A DNA stretch of 64,000 bases, taken from positions 62,001 to 126,000 of the forward strand of contig NZ_JAGPXL010000011.1 of assembly GCF_018070565.1 (NCBI RefSeq), in the 5' to 3' direction. Below are positions 44,846-53,170 of this stretch, piece after piece (position 1 is the stretch's first letter; each line of letters begins with the position of its first letter). A program made the position numbers and the translations under genes. The notes beneath the pieces are model-generated. The model searched no databases, had not been told where the DNA came from, and worked only from the letters and a program-made list of their open reading frames with translations. Source of the stretch: Streptomyces sp. B93. GTDB lineage: Bacteria; Actinomycetota; Actinomycetes; Streptomycetales; Streptomycetaceae.

Positions 44846-46462
44846 CTACGCGCCCAGCTCCTCCAGCATCGTCCCTCTCAGCCGTAGGGTCGTGACCAGG
44901 CGCTGGAACGCCTCCGTCCAATAGCCCCCGGCTCCCGGTGACGCGTCCTCCGGTTCCTCCGGCGTGGTCAGGAGGGCGTCGAGGCGCGGGGCCTCGGAGG
45001 GTGACAGACAGCGCTCGGCCAGGCCCATGACGCCGCTGAAGCTCCACGGATAGCTCCCCGCGTCCCGCGCGATGTTCAGGGCGTCGACCACCGCCCGCCC
45101 GAGCGGCGCGGACCAGGGCACGGCGCAGACGCCGAGCAGCTGGAAGGCCTCCGACAGGCCGTGCGTGGCGATGAACCCGGCCACCCACTCGGCCCGTTCG
45201 TCCGCGTCGAGCGTGCCCAGCAGCTTGGCGCGCTCGGCCAGGGACACCGCGCCCGGCCCGCCCGCCTCCGGTGCCGCGGGAGTGCCCAGCAGGGCCCGCG
45301 ACCACTCGGCGTTCCGCTGCCGGACCGCCGCCCGGCACCAGGCCGCGTGCAGTTCGCCCCGCCAGTCGTCCGCCACCGGCAGCTCCACGATCTCCCCGGG
45401 CGTACGTCCGCCCAGCCGGCCGGACCAGCCGTCCAGTGGGGCCGCCTCCACCAACTGGCCCAGCCACCAGGATCGTTCACCGCGTCCGGCCGGGGCCTTG
45501 GCGACCACGCCGTCCCGCTCCATCCCCGCGTCGCACTCGTGCGGCGCCTCCACGGCGATGGTCGGCGTGTCGGCCGTGTGGTCGAGCGCCACGCACGCGC
45601 CCGCCCGGACCGCCATCCGCGCGGCCAGTGCCGAACCCGGCAGCGCCGACAGCAGCTCGGCGGCCGTGGCGCGCACATTGCGGCTGCGGTCGGCGAGCGC
45701 CTCCTCCAGGAACGGCTCGTCGTCGGGGCCGAGGCGGGTGCGCAGCGAGTCCAGGAACATCAGCCGGTCCTCGGCCCGTTCCGTCGCCCAGGTCGTCGCC
45801 AGCAGTGCGCGCGCGGCGGCGGGCTCCTGGGCGCGGATCGCGGTGAGCAGCGCGACCCGCTCGGCGAACAGGCCCTCCTGCCACACCTCCTCCACCCGTG
45901 CCGTGTCCGCCAGGTGCGGCAGCGTCGCGCCGCCGCCGGGGGTGGAACGCAGGGCGAACCGCCAGTCGGGGTTGAGCCGGGCGAGCCACAGGGCGCGCGG
46001 CCCGGCGAACGTCAGCGCCGCCGGACGCAGGTCCGTACGGCCCCGGGCCGCGTCCAGCAGCGCGGGCAGCGCCTGCGGCGGGGCCGCGTAGCCGCGGGCG
46101 TTGGCCGCCGCCAGCCACTGCGGCAGCAGCTCCATCAGATCGGGTGCCGTGCCCCGGCGGCCCCCACCCGCGCCGGGACGGTCGGCGAGCAGCATCGCCA
46201 GTCTGCGGGCCGCGGCGTCGGGCAGGGCCCGCCGCGTGTCGTCCGGCGCCGGATCGGGGCGCCGTGCCGCCCGCGCGGGACGCAGCCCCGCCCGACGCCG
46301 TACGGTCTCCAGGGCCGCCGCGTCCAGCAGCGCCACCGGTGCCTCCCGGCCCGGCGTGGTGTCGGGCGGGGTACGCCGCTCGGTGCCGAGCAGCGCGGTG
46401 GTGACGAGTTCCTCCCAGGCGCCCGGCACGGGCGTGTCCCTGGGGGCGGAGGTCCTGGTCAC
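44846..46462 (-). CDS. DUF5691-family protein of the MoxR-VWA module
   Basis: GTG 46462 follows GGAAGGAG and gives 538 residues. The protein is helical and contains HEAT-like regions (for example FLEEALADRSRNVRATAAELL, shown in part, and LSALPGSALAARM). It starts WEELVTTALLGTERR, a pattern I associate with DUF5691. No catalytic motif, signal peptide or membrane segment is apparent. It probably acts as an adaptor or substrate-binding subunit for the neighbouring SWIM, MoxR and VWA proteins (inference). It is the second gene after the SWIM gene, 261 bp downstream on the same strand. Confidence 0.82.
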   Translation of the reverse strand: MTRTSAPRDTPVPGAWEELVTTALLGTERRTPPDTTPGREAPVALLDAAALETVRRRAGLRPARAARRPDPAPDDTRRALPDAAARRLAMLLADRPGAGGGRRGTAPDLMELLPQWLAAANARGYAAPPQALPALLDAARGRTDLRPAALTFAGPRALWLARLNPDWRFALRSTPGGGATLPHLADTARVEEVWQEGLFAERVALLTAIRAQEPAAARALLATTWATERAEDRLMFLDSLRTRLGPDDEPFLEEALADRSRNVRATAAELLSALPGSALAARMAVRAGACVALDHTADTPTIAVEAPHECDAGMERDGVVAKAPAGRGERSWWLGQLVEAAPLDGWSGRLGGRTPGEIVELPVADDWRGELHAAWCRAAVRQRNAEWSRALLGTPAAPEAGGPGAVSLAERAKLLGTLDADERAEWVAGFIATHGLSEAFQLLGVCAVPWSAPLGRAVVDALNIARDAGSYPWSFSGVMGLAERCLSPSEAPRLDALLTTPEEPEDASPGAGGYWTEAFQRLVTTLRLRGTMLEELGA

Positions 46463-46517
46463 GCGGTCTCCTTCCAATCCGTTGGGCTCGGTCGGTCGGG
46501 CCCGGTTGCGGCGTAGA

Positions 46518-46621
46518 GGTGTTCGCCGGGCCGGTGGCTGCGGCGTGGTGGTGTTCCTCGGGCCGCAGCTGCGGCGAGTGGTGTCCGTCGGGCCGGTGGT
46601 TTCGGACGTTGGTGTCCGTCG
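46518..46621. repeat. Imperfect 30-32-bp tandem repeats between the SWIM and DUF5691 genes
   Basis: Units starting at 46518, 46550, 46580 and 46611 share GGTGTyCsyCGGGCCGGTGG and a GCGGCG/TCGGAC tail. The array fills most of the 261-bp gap between the two co-directional genes. Confidence 0.65.
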
Positions 46622-46723
46622 TTCACGGCGGTGAGACCGCCGTGCCCTGGTCCTCGGACGGGTCACCGGCGGGGTGGGGCCTTGGCGGTCCGTTCGGTCG
46701 GGGCCGAACCTCGCGGCCGTCGC

Positions 46724-48079
46724 TCAGCACAGCTGGACCGCCGTGCCCTCGCCCTCCGGCCAGGCCGTCAGTGGGGTGAAGCCGCGGTGGCCGCACTCAC
46801 CGAAGACCTTGACCGGGGCGCCGCCGGAGAGGGCGACCAGCCGCCACAGGCCCGGTCGGGAAAGCGCGGAGGGGGTGAGCGGCAGCGCCGTGTCCGCTTC
46901 GGCGTCCGCGAGCTGCCAGGAGTCACCGTCCGGGGTCGGTATGACGCGGTCCAGCGTCACCGGGACGGAGTCCAGCCAGGGGTCGCCGCGCAGCGCCTCG
47001 CCGTAGCGGGCGGCGGCCTCCGACGTCGAAAGGCCCGGAGGCCGGATCGCCGCGGGGGCGGGCGGGGCGAACTGCTCGCCCAGGGACGCCCGGACCTGCC
47101 CGGCGCCCGGGAAGGACGCCACCTCCGCGTCCAGCGCCAGGCCCACCGGCAGCGCCAGCTCCGGAGCGCGGCCCGCCGCGCCGTAGGAGAGCAGCAGCGC
47201 GGTGCGGCCGGAGTCGGCGCCGTGCAGCCAGATCCGGCGGGTGGTGAGCTTGGCGTCCGCCGTGTCGTACTGGGCGAGGACCAGCCAGCGGTCGCGTACC
47301 GCCGGACCGTCCGCCGACGCGGGCAGGCCGACGCGGGAGCGCACCGTCGCCGCGAGGTCCTCGGGCAGCCGCTCCCGGCGCAGCCAGCCCTGGTCGAGGA
47401 GGTGGAGCAGCGCGCACTCCTCCAGCAGCCGCACCGGCCAGCCCGCCCCGGAGCCGGGTATCGCCCCCAGCTCCCGGACCCGGGCGGCGAGCCCGGGCGC
47501 CTGCGCGTCGACCATGCGGGCGGCGGTCTCCTCCCACAGCCCGTACCCGGCGTGCTCCGCCGCGGCCAGGCCGCCGCGCAGCAGGTCGGCCAGGCGCTGC
47601 TCAAGCTCCGTGGCGCCCGCGGTGACCCGCTCCGCCCGGCGCTCCGCACGCCGCCGCGCCGCCTCCGGATCGCCGCCGCCCGACGCGGCACCCCCCGCCC
47701 CCGCGGACCGCTTCTCCTCCGAACGCTTCCTCCTCCCCTTTATCCACTCCTCCGCCCAGTCCGGCGGCTGGGCGGAGGAAACCGCGACATCACCGCCCGC
47801 CCAGAGCAGCAGCAGCCCGAGCGCGTGCTTGCACGGGAACTTGCGGCTCGGACAACTGCACTTGTACGCGGGCCCGGAGGCGTCCGCGATGTCGACGACC
47901 GTCTGATACGGCTTGCTGCCACTGCCCTTGCACAGGCCCCACACCGTCCCCTCGTCGGAACTCCCCGCCCCGGACCACGGCCCCGCCGCTCCGAGTTTGC
48001 CGCCCGCCTTGCGTGACGCGGCGTCAGGCGCCAGTGCCAGCACCTGGTCCGCAGTCCAGCGCACCCCCTGCTGAGTCAT
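46724..48079 (-). CDS. SWIM zinc-finger protein of the MoxR-VWA module
   Basis: ATG 48079 gives 451 residues. The N-terminal third carries a complete SWIM motif, CxCx6CxH (Cys74, Cys76, Cys83, His85 in YKCSCPSRKFPCKHALG), which binds zinc and usually nucleic acid or protein partners. The remainder is helical then beta-rich with no recognised catalytic site. The start is fixed by the promoter: the -10 of a DNA-damage element ends seven bases before the ATG, so the message is probably leaderless. TTG 48109 and GTG 48103 are possible only if transcription starts further upstream. It resembles E. coli YehQ-type proteins. Confidence 0.88.
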   Translation of the reverse strand: MTQQGVRWTADQVLALAPDAASRKAGGKLGAAGPWSGAGSSDEGTVWGLCKGSGSKPYQTVVDIADASGPAYKCSCPSRKFPCKHALGLLLLWAGGDVAVSSAQPPDWAEEWIKGRRKRSEEKRSAGAGGAASGGGDPEAARRRAERRAERVTAGATELEQRLADLLRGGLAAAEHAGYGLWEETAARMVDAQAPGLAARVRELGAIPGSGAGWPVRLLEECALLHLLDQGWLRRERLPEDLAATVRSRVGLPASADGPAVRDRWLVLAQYDTADAKLTTRRIWLHGADSGRTALLLSYGAAGRAPELALPVGLALDAEVASFPGAGQVRASLGEQFAPPAPAAIRPPGLSTSEAAARYGEALRGDPWLDSVPVTLDRVIPTPDGDSWQLADAEADTALPLTPSALSRPGLWRLVALSGGAPVKVFGECGHRGFTPLTAWPEGEGTAVQLC

Positions 48080-48086
48080 GCCATCG

Positions 48087-48109
48087 AAGGTAGATCCCCC
48101 CACTGACAA
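48087..48109 (-). promoter_or_regulatory. PafBC-type DNA-damage promoter of the SWIM gene
   Basis: On the minus strand, TTGTCAGTG-N8-TACCTT matches the RecA-NDp consensus fully; transcription would start at or next to the SWIM ATG at 48079. Confidence 0.82.
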
Positions 48110-48145
48110 TCGGGTCTGCGAGCGCGTTTGCGCAGGTCAGAGCAA

Positions 48146-48168
48146 TTGTCAGTGGGATGGTGCACGGT
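48146..48168 (+). promoter_or_regulatory. PafBC-type DNA-damage promoter of the MoxR gene (degenerate -10)
   Basis: TTGTCAGTG-N8-CACGGT has a perfect upstream box; the -10 lacks the initial T of TAnnnT. With the minus-strand copy it forms a 12-bp perfect inverted repeat, 48099-48110 and 48145-48156. Confidence 0.65.
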
Positions 48169-48211
48169 GGACACCAGATCCGAACCGGCCGAGCTGGAGG
48201 GGGCGTCAGCC

Positions 48212-49357
48212 ATGTCCGTGACCCTTGACCCGACGTCTGCTGAACCGACGTCCGCGCAACCGCGGGAGAGTGAACCGGGCGAAGAGCTACGGCCGCACGC
48301 CGAGGACGCCTTCGCGTCCGAACTCGCCGCGCTGGCCGCCCAGGACGACCGTCCGCGCCCGGCCCGCTGGAAGCTGTCGCCGTGGGCGGTGGCCACCTAT
48401 CTGCTCGGCGGCACCCTGCCGGACGGCACGGTGATCACACCGAAGTACGTGGGCCCGCGCCGCATCGTCGAGGTCGCCGTCACCACGCTCGCCACCGACC
48501 GCGCCCTGCTCCTGCTCGGCGTCCCCGGCACCGCGAAGACCTGGGTGTCCGAGCACCTGGCGGCAGCGGTCAGCGGCGACTCGACCCTGCTGGTGCAGGG
48601 CACGGCCGGAACACCGGAGGAGGCCATCCGCTACGGCTGGAACTACGCGCAGCTGCTGGCCCACGGCCCCAGCCGGGACGCCCTCGTGCCCAGCCCGGTG
48701 ATGCGGGCCATGGCGCAGGGGATGACCGCCCGCGTCGAGGAGCTGACCCGGATCCCGGCCGACGTCCAGGACACGCTCATCACGATCCTGTCGGAGAAGA
48801 CCCTGCCGATACCGGAGCTGGGCCAGGAGGTGCAGGCGGTCCGCGGGTTCAACCTGATCGCCACGGCCAACGACCGCGACCGCGGTGTCAACGACCTGTC
48901 CAGCGCCCTGCGCCGCCGCTTCAACACGGTCGTGCTGCCGCTGCCGGAGAGCGTCGAGGCCGAGGTCGACATCGTGTCGCGGCGCGTCGACCAGATCGGC
49001 CGCTCGCTGGAACTGCCCGCCGTGCCCGACGGCATCGACGAGATCCGCCGCGTCGTCACCGTCTTCCGCGAGCTGCGCGACGGGGTCACCGCGGACGGCC
49101 GTACGAAGGTGAAGTCGCCGAGCGGCACCCTGTCCACCGCCGAGGCCATCTCCGTCGTCACCAACGGACTGGCGCTGGCCGCGCACTTCGGGGACGGCGT
49201 GCTGCGGGCCGGTGACGTGGCCGCGGGCATCCTCGGCGCCGTCGTCCGCGATCCGGCGGCCGACCGGGTGGTCTGGCAGGAGTACCTGGAGGCGGTCGTC
49301 CGGGAGCGCGACGGCTGGAAGGACTTCTACCGGGCCTGCCGGGAGGTGAGCGCGTGA
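48212..49357 (+). CDS. MoxR-family AAA+ ATPase
   Basis: ATG 48212 follows GGAGGGGG and gives 381 residues. The P-loop is GVPGTAKT (103-110). The Walker B region is degenerate in the second acidic position (RVEELTRIP), sensor 1 has Asn (LIATANDRDR), and an arginine-finger RRRF follows. MoxR ATPases act as chaperones or remodellers and usually work with VWA-domain partners on metal insertion or complex assembly. It is the first gene of a three-gene operon. It is an E. coli YehL-like protein in gene context. Confidence 0.9.
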   Translation: MSVTLDPTSAEPTSAQPRESEPGEELRPHAEDAFASELAALAAQDDRPRPARWKLSPWAVATYLLGGTLPDGTVITPKYVGPRRIVEVAVTTLATDRALLLLGVPGTAKTWVSEHLAAAVSGDSTLLVQGTAGTPEEAIRYGWNYAQLLAHGPSRDALVPSPVMRAMAQGMTARVEELTRIPADVQDTLITILSEKTLPIPELGQEVQAVRGFNLIATANDRDRGVNDLSSALRRRFNTVVLPLPESVEAEVDIVSRRVDQIGRSLELPAVPDGIDEIRRVVTVFRELRDGVTADGRTKVKSPSGTLSTAEAISVVTNGLALAAHFGDGVLRAGDVAAGILGAVVRDPAADRVVWQEYLEAVVRERDGWKDFYRACREVSA

Positions 49358-49423
49358 TCCGCGCGCCGCGCACGGCACATGAGGACGACGACCTGGGCTG
49401 GCCCAAGCCCCGAGGGGGACGGT

Positions 49424-51880
49424 GTGAACGGAGCTGACCGGCACGCGGGCACCGCGCCGCGGCCGCTGCTGCTCGGCGTACGGCACCACGGGCCGGGGTC
49501 GGCGCGGGCGGTGCGGGCCGCGCTGGACGCGGCGGCGCCCCGGGTGGTGCTGATCGAGGGACCGCCCGAGGCCGACGCGCTGATCCCGCTGGCGGCCGAG
49601 GACGACATGCGGCCACCGGTCGCGCTGCTCGCCCACGCCGTCGACGAACCCGGCCGCTCGGCCTTCTGGCCGCTCGCCGAGTTCTCCCCGGAGTGGGTGG
49701 CCATCCGCTGGGCCCTGGACCACGACGTCCCGGCCCGCTTCATCGACCTTCCGGCGACCCACGGCCTGGCCTGGCGGAGGGGGGACGCGCCCGAGGAGGG
49801 GACGGGCGACGACACCCCCGGGGCCGGTGCCGACCTCGCTCCCGCCGACTCCGCTCCAGGTACCGACTCCGCTCCAGGTACCGACGTGGACACCGGGGCG
49901 CCCGGCGCCGACGTCCGGGTGGACCCGCTCGCGGTGCTCGCCGACGCCGCCGGGTACGACGACCCGGAGCGCTGGTGGGAGGACGTCGTGGAGCACCGGG
50001 GCGTGGGCGCGGGGGACGCCTTCGCCCCGTTCACGGCGCTCGAGGAGGCCATGGGGGCGCTGCGGGAGGCGTACGGCAGCGGGGGCGACGACCGGGACCT
50101 GGTGCGCGAGGCGTACATGCGGCTCCAGATGCGGGCGGCGCAGCGGGAGTTCGGTGACGACGTGGCCGTGGTGTGCGGGGCCTGGCATGTGCCCGCGCTG
50201 CGCCGGAAGGCCACCGTCGGCGCCGACCGGGCGCTGCTGAAGGGGCTGCCCAAGGTCAAGGCGGACATGACCTGGGTGCCCTGGACGTACCGCAGGCTGG
50301 CGCGGGCCAGTGGCTACGGCGCGGGCATCGACTCGCCGGGGTGGTACGGGCATCTGTTCGGTGCCCCGGACCGGCCCGTCGAGCGCTGGCTGACCAAGGT
50401 GGCGGGGCTGCTCCGGGAGGAGGACCGGATCGTCTCCTCGGCGCATGTCATCGAGGCGGTGCGGCTGGCCGAGACGCTCGCCGCGATGCGCGGCCGTCCG
50501 CTGCCCGGTCTGAGCGAGACCACGGACGCCGTGCGGGCGGTGATGTGCGAGGGCTCGGACGTCCCGCTGGCGCTGGTGCACGACCGGCTGGTGGTCGGGG
50601 ACGTGCTGGGGGAGGTGCCGGAGTCGGCGCCCGCGGTGCCGTTGCAGCGGGACCTGAGCCGGTGGCAGCGCAGGCTGCGGCTCAAGCCGGAGGCGCTGGA
50701 GCGGGAGTTGGAGCTGGACCTGCGCAGGGAGACCGACGCCGAGCGCAGCAGACTGCTCCACCGGCTGCGGCTGCTCGGCATCGGGTGGGGCGAACCGGTC
50801 TCCTCGCGCGGCAGCACGGGCACGTTCCGGGAGACCTGGCGGCTGCGCTGGGAGCCCGAGCTGTCGGTGCGGGTCGCGGAGGCCGGGGTGTGGGGGACGA
50901 CCGTGCTCGCCGCCGCGACCGCGAAGGTGGAGTCCGACGCCACCACGGCACCGGGCCTCGTCGAGGTCACCGCGCTCGCCGAGCTGTGTCTGCTGGCCGA
51001 CCTGGCGCGGGCGCTGCCCGAGGTGATGCGGATTCTCGCCGACCGGGCGGCCCTCGACGCGGACGTGGCCCACCTCGCGCAGGCCCTGCCCGCGCTGGTG
51101 CGCTCCCTGCGCTACGGCGATGTGCGGGGCACGGACACCGGTGCGCTGGCTGAGGTCGCCGCGGGCCTCGCCGAGCGGGTCTTCGTCGGGCTGCCCCCGG
51201 CCTGTGCCGCGCTCGACGCGGACGCCGCCCAGGAGATGCGGCGCCATGTGGACGCGGTGCACGGCGCGGTGGGGCTGCTGGGCGGCACCCCCGAGGCCTC
51301 CGCGCCGGCCCACGCGGGCCTGCGCGGACGGTGGCACAGCGTGCTGCGGGTACTGTCCACGCGGGACACCGTGCCCGGGGTGATCCAGGGGCGGGCCGTG
51401 CGGCTGCTGCTCGACGACGGGGAGCTGGAACAGGGCGACGCGGCCCGGCTCATGGGGCTCGCGCTGTCCCCGGGGACGCCGCCGCCGGACGCGGCCGCGT
51501 GGATCGAGGGGTTCGTCGGAGGAGGCGGCGGCGGAATGCTGCTCGTGCACGACGAGCGGCTGCTCGCACTGATCGACGGCTGGCTGACCGGGGTGTCGGC
51601 GGACGCGTTCACGGACGTGCTGCCGCTGCTGCGGCGCACCTTCTCGGCGTACGAACCGGGCGTCCGAAGAACACTCGGCGAACTGGTGCGGCGCGGGCCG
51701 GGGCAGCGGGCGGGGGCCGCGGCCACCGGCGGCGGGGCGCCCGGGTTCGCCGCGGAGCTGGACGCCGGGCGGGCGGACGCCGTACTGCCGGTGGTGCGGC
51801 TGCTGCTCGGGCTGGACGAGGACGGGGACGGACGGTCGGCGGGCGCCGAGGACAACGGGCTTGTGGAGGCGGGGGTATGA
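49424..51880 (+). CDS. DUF5682-family protein with TIKI/TraB-like GxxH motifs
   Basis: GTG 49424 follows GAGGGGGACG and gives 818 residues. The N-terminal domain has GVRHHGPGS (first GxxH, Gly18-His21), VLIEGPPEA with Glu45, and CGAWHVPAL (second GxxH, Gly252-His255). Two GxxH motifs plus a Glu is the pattern described for the TIKI/TraB/EreA superfamily of putative metal-dependent hydrolases; the assignment is my inference. An acidic low-complexity stretch (about 125-165) interrupts this domain, and the last 500 residues are helical. The stop overlaps the next start by ATGA. Confidence 0.85.
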   Translation: MNGADRHAGTAPRPLLLGVRHHGPGSARAVRAALDAAAPRVVLIEGPPEADALIPLAAEDDMRPPVALLAHAVDEPGRSAFWPLAEFSPEWVAIRWALDHDVPARFIDLPATHGLAWRRGDAPEEGTGDDTPGAGADLAPADSAPGTDSAPGTDVDTGAPGADVRVDPLAVLADAAGYDDPERWWEDVVEHRGVGAGDAFAPFTALEEAMGALREAYGSGGDDRDLVREAYMRLQMRAAQREFGDDVAVVCGAWHVPALRRKATVGADRALLKGLPKVKADMTWVPWTYRRLARASGYGAGIDSPGWYGHLFGAPDRPVERWLTKVAGLLREEDRIVSSAHVIEAVRLAETLAAMRGRPLPGLSETTDAVRAVMCEGSDVPLALVHDRLVVGDVLGEVPESAPAVPLQRDLSRWQRRLRLKPEALERELELDLRRETDAERSRLLHRLRLLGIGWGEPVSSRGSTGTFRETWRLRWEPELSVRVAEAGVWGTTVLAAATAKVESDATTAPGLVEVTALAELCLLADLARALPEVMRILADRAALDADVAHLAQALPALVRSLRYGDVRGTDTGALAEVAAGLAERVFVGLPPACAALDADAAQEMRRHVDAVHGAVGLLGGTPEASAPAHAGLRGRWHSVLRVLSTRDTVPGVIQGRAVRLLLDDGELEQGDAARLMGLALSPGTPPPDAAAWIEGFVGGGGGGMLLVHDERLLALIDGWLTGVSADAFTDVLPLLRRTFSAYEPGVRRTLGELVRRGPGQRAGAAATGGGAPGFAAELDAGRADAVLPVVRLLLGLDEDGDGRSAGAEDNGLVEAGV

Positions 51881-53055
51881 CGGTCGACGGGAGCGACGCC
51901 GGGCGGGAGCGGCTGCGGCGCTGGCGGATGGTGCTCGGGGGCGACACGGCGGACGGCATCGGCTGCAAGCTGACCGGGACGGACGCCGCGATGGACGGTG
52001 CGCTGGGCGCGCTGTACGGGAGGGGGGACAAGGCCCAGTCGGGGAAGGACCGTTCGGCGGGGCTGGGGGCGTCGGCGCCGTCGGTGGCGCGCTGGCTCGG
52101 CGACATCCGCACGTACTTCCCGTCGTCCGTCGTACAGGTCATGCAGCGGGACGCGATCGACCGGCTCGGGCTGTCCACGCTGTTGCTGGAGCCGGAGATG
52201 CTGGAGGCGGTGGAGGCCGATGTGCACCTCGTCGGCACGCTGCTCTCCCTCAACAAGGCGATGCCGGAGACCACCAAGGAGACGGCACGGGCCGTGGTGC
52301 GCAAGGTCGTCGAGGACCTGGAGAAGCGGCTCGCCACCCGCACCCGGGCCACGCTCACCGGCGCCCTCGACCGCAGTGCCCGCGTCAACCGGCCCCGCCA
52401 CCACGACATCGACTGGAACCGCACGATCGCGGCCAACCTCAAGCACTACCTGCCCGAGTACCGCACGATCGTGCCCGAACGGCTCATCGGCTACGGGCGC
52501 GCGTCCCAGTCGGTGAAGAAGGAAGTCGTCCTCTGCATCGACCAGTCGGGGTCGATGGCGGCGTCGGTGGTGTACGCGTCGGTGTTCGGGGCGGTGCTGA
52601 CGTCGATGCGGTCCATCAACACCCGGCTCGTCGTCTTCGACACGGCGGTCGTCGACCTCACCGACCAGCTCGACGACCCGGTCGACGTCCTCTTCGGCAC
52701 CCAGCTCGGCGGCGGTACGGACATCAACCGGGCGCTGGCCTACTGCCAGTCGCAGATCACCCGCCCCACCGAGACGGTCGTCGTGCTGATCAGCGACCTC
52801 TACGAGGGCGGCATACGCAACGAGATGCTGAAGCGGGTCGCCGCGATGAAGGCGTCCGGGGTGCAGTTCGTGACGCTGCTCGCGCTCTCCGACGAGGGGG
52901 CGCCCGCCTACGACCGTGAGCACGCGGCCGCGCTCGCGGGGCTCGGCGCACCGGCCTTCGCCTGTACGCCCGACCTGTTCCCGGAGGTGATGGCGGCGGC
53001 GATCGAGAAGCGTCCGCTTCCGATACCCGACATGGCCGGGGGAACCAGCACATGA
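51877..53055 (+). CDS. VWA-domain protein of the MoxR-VWA module
   Basis: The 392-residue product starts in a 4-bp overlap with the DUF5682 gene. A helical N-terminal half precedes a von Willebrand A domain with a complete MIDAS site: DQSGS, the Thr in LGGGTDI, and the later Asp in LISDLYEGG. Such proteins bind their targets through a divalent metal and pair with MoxR ATPases. There is no signal peptide or membrane span, so it is cytoplasmic. It is the last gene of the operon, similar in context to E. coli YehP. Confidence 0.92.
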   Translation: MTVDGSDAGRERLRRWRMVLGGDTADGIGCKLTGTDAAMDGALGALYGRGDKAQSGKDRSAGLGASAPSVARWLGDIRTYFPSSVVQVMQRDAIDRLGLSTLLLEPEMLEAVEADVHLVGTLLSLNKAMPETTKETARAVVRKVVEDLEKRLATRTRATLTGALDRSARVNRPRHHDIDWNRTIAANLKHYLPEYRTIVPERLIGYGRASQSVKKEVVLCIDQSGSMAASVVYASVFGAVLTSMRSINTRLVVFDTAVVDLTDQLDDPVDVLFGTQLGGGTDINRALAYCQSQITRPTETVVVLISDLYEGGIRNEMLKRVAAMKASGVQFVTLLALSDEGAPAYDREHAAALAGLGAPAFACTPDLFPEVMAAAIEKRPLPIPDMAGGTST

Positions 53056-53170
53056 CTACCCATCGGTAACAGGGGGCTTGCGCTACCTCGGGCGTCCCGT
53101 GCGAGGATCGACGCCGCGCTTTGCTGTGAACCGGCGCGCGACACGTTCCCCGCACGGAGGAAGCTCCCCC

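Noticed and set aside
48103..48109. TTG 48109 or GTG 48103 as start of the SWIM gene
   Set aside because: Both lie upstream of or inside the predicted promoter, so they would not be transcribed from it; ATG 48079 coincides with the predicted transcription start.
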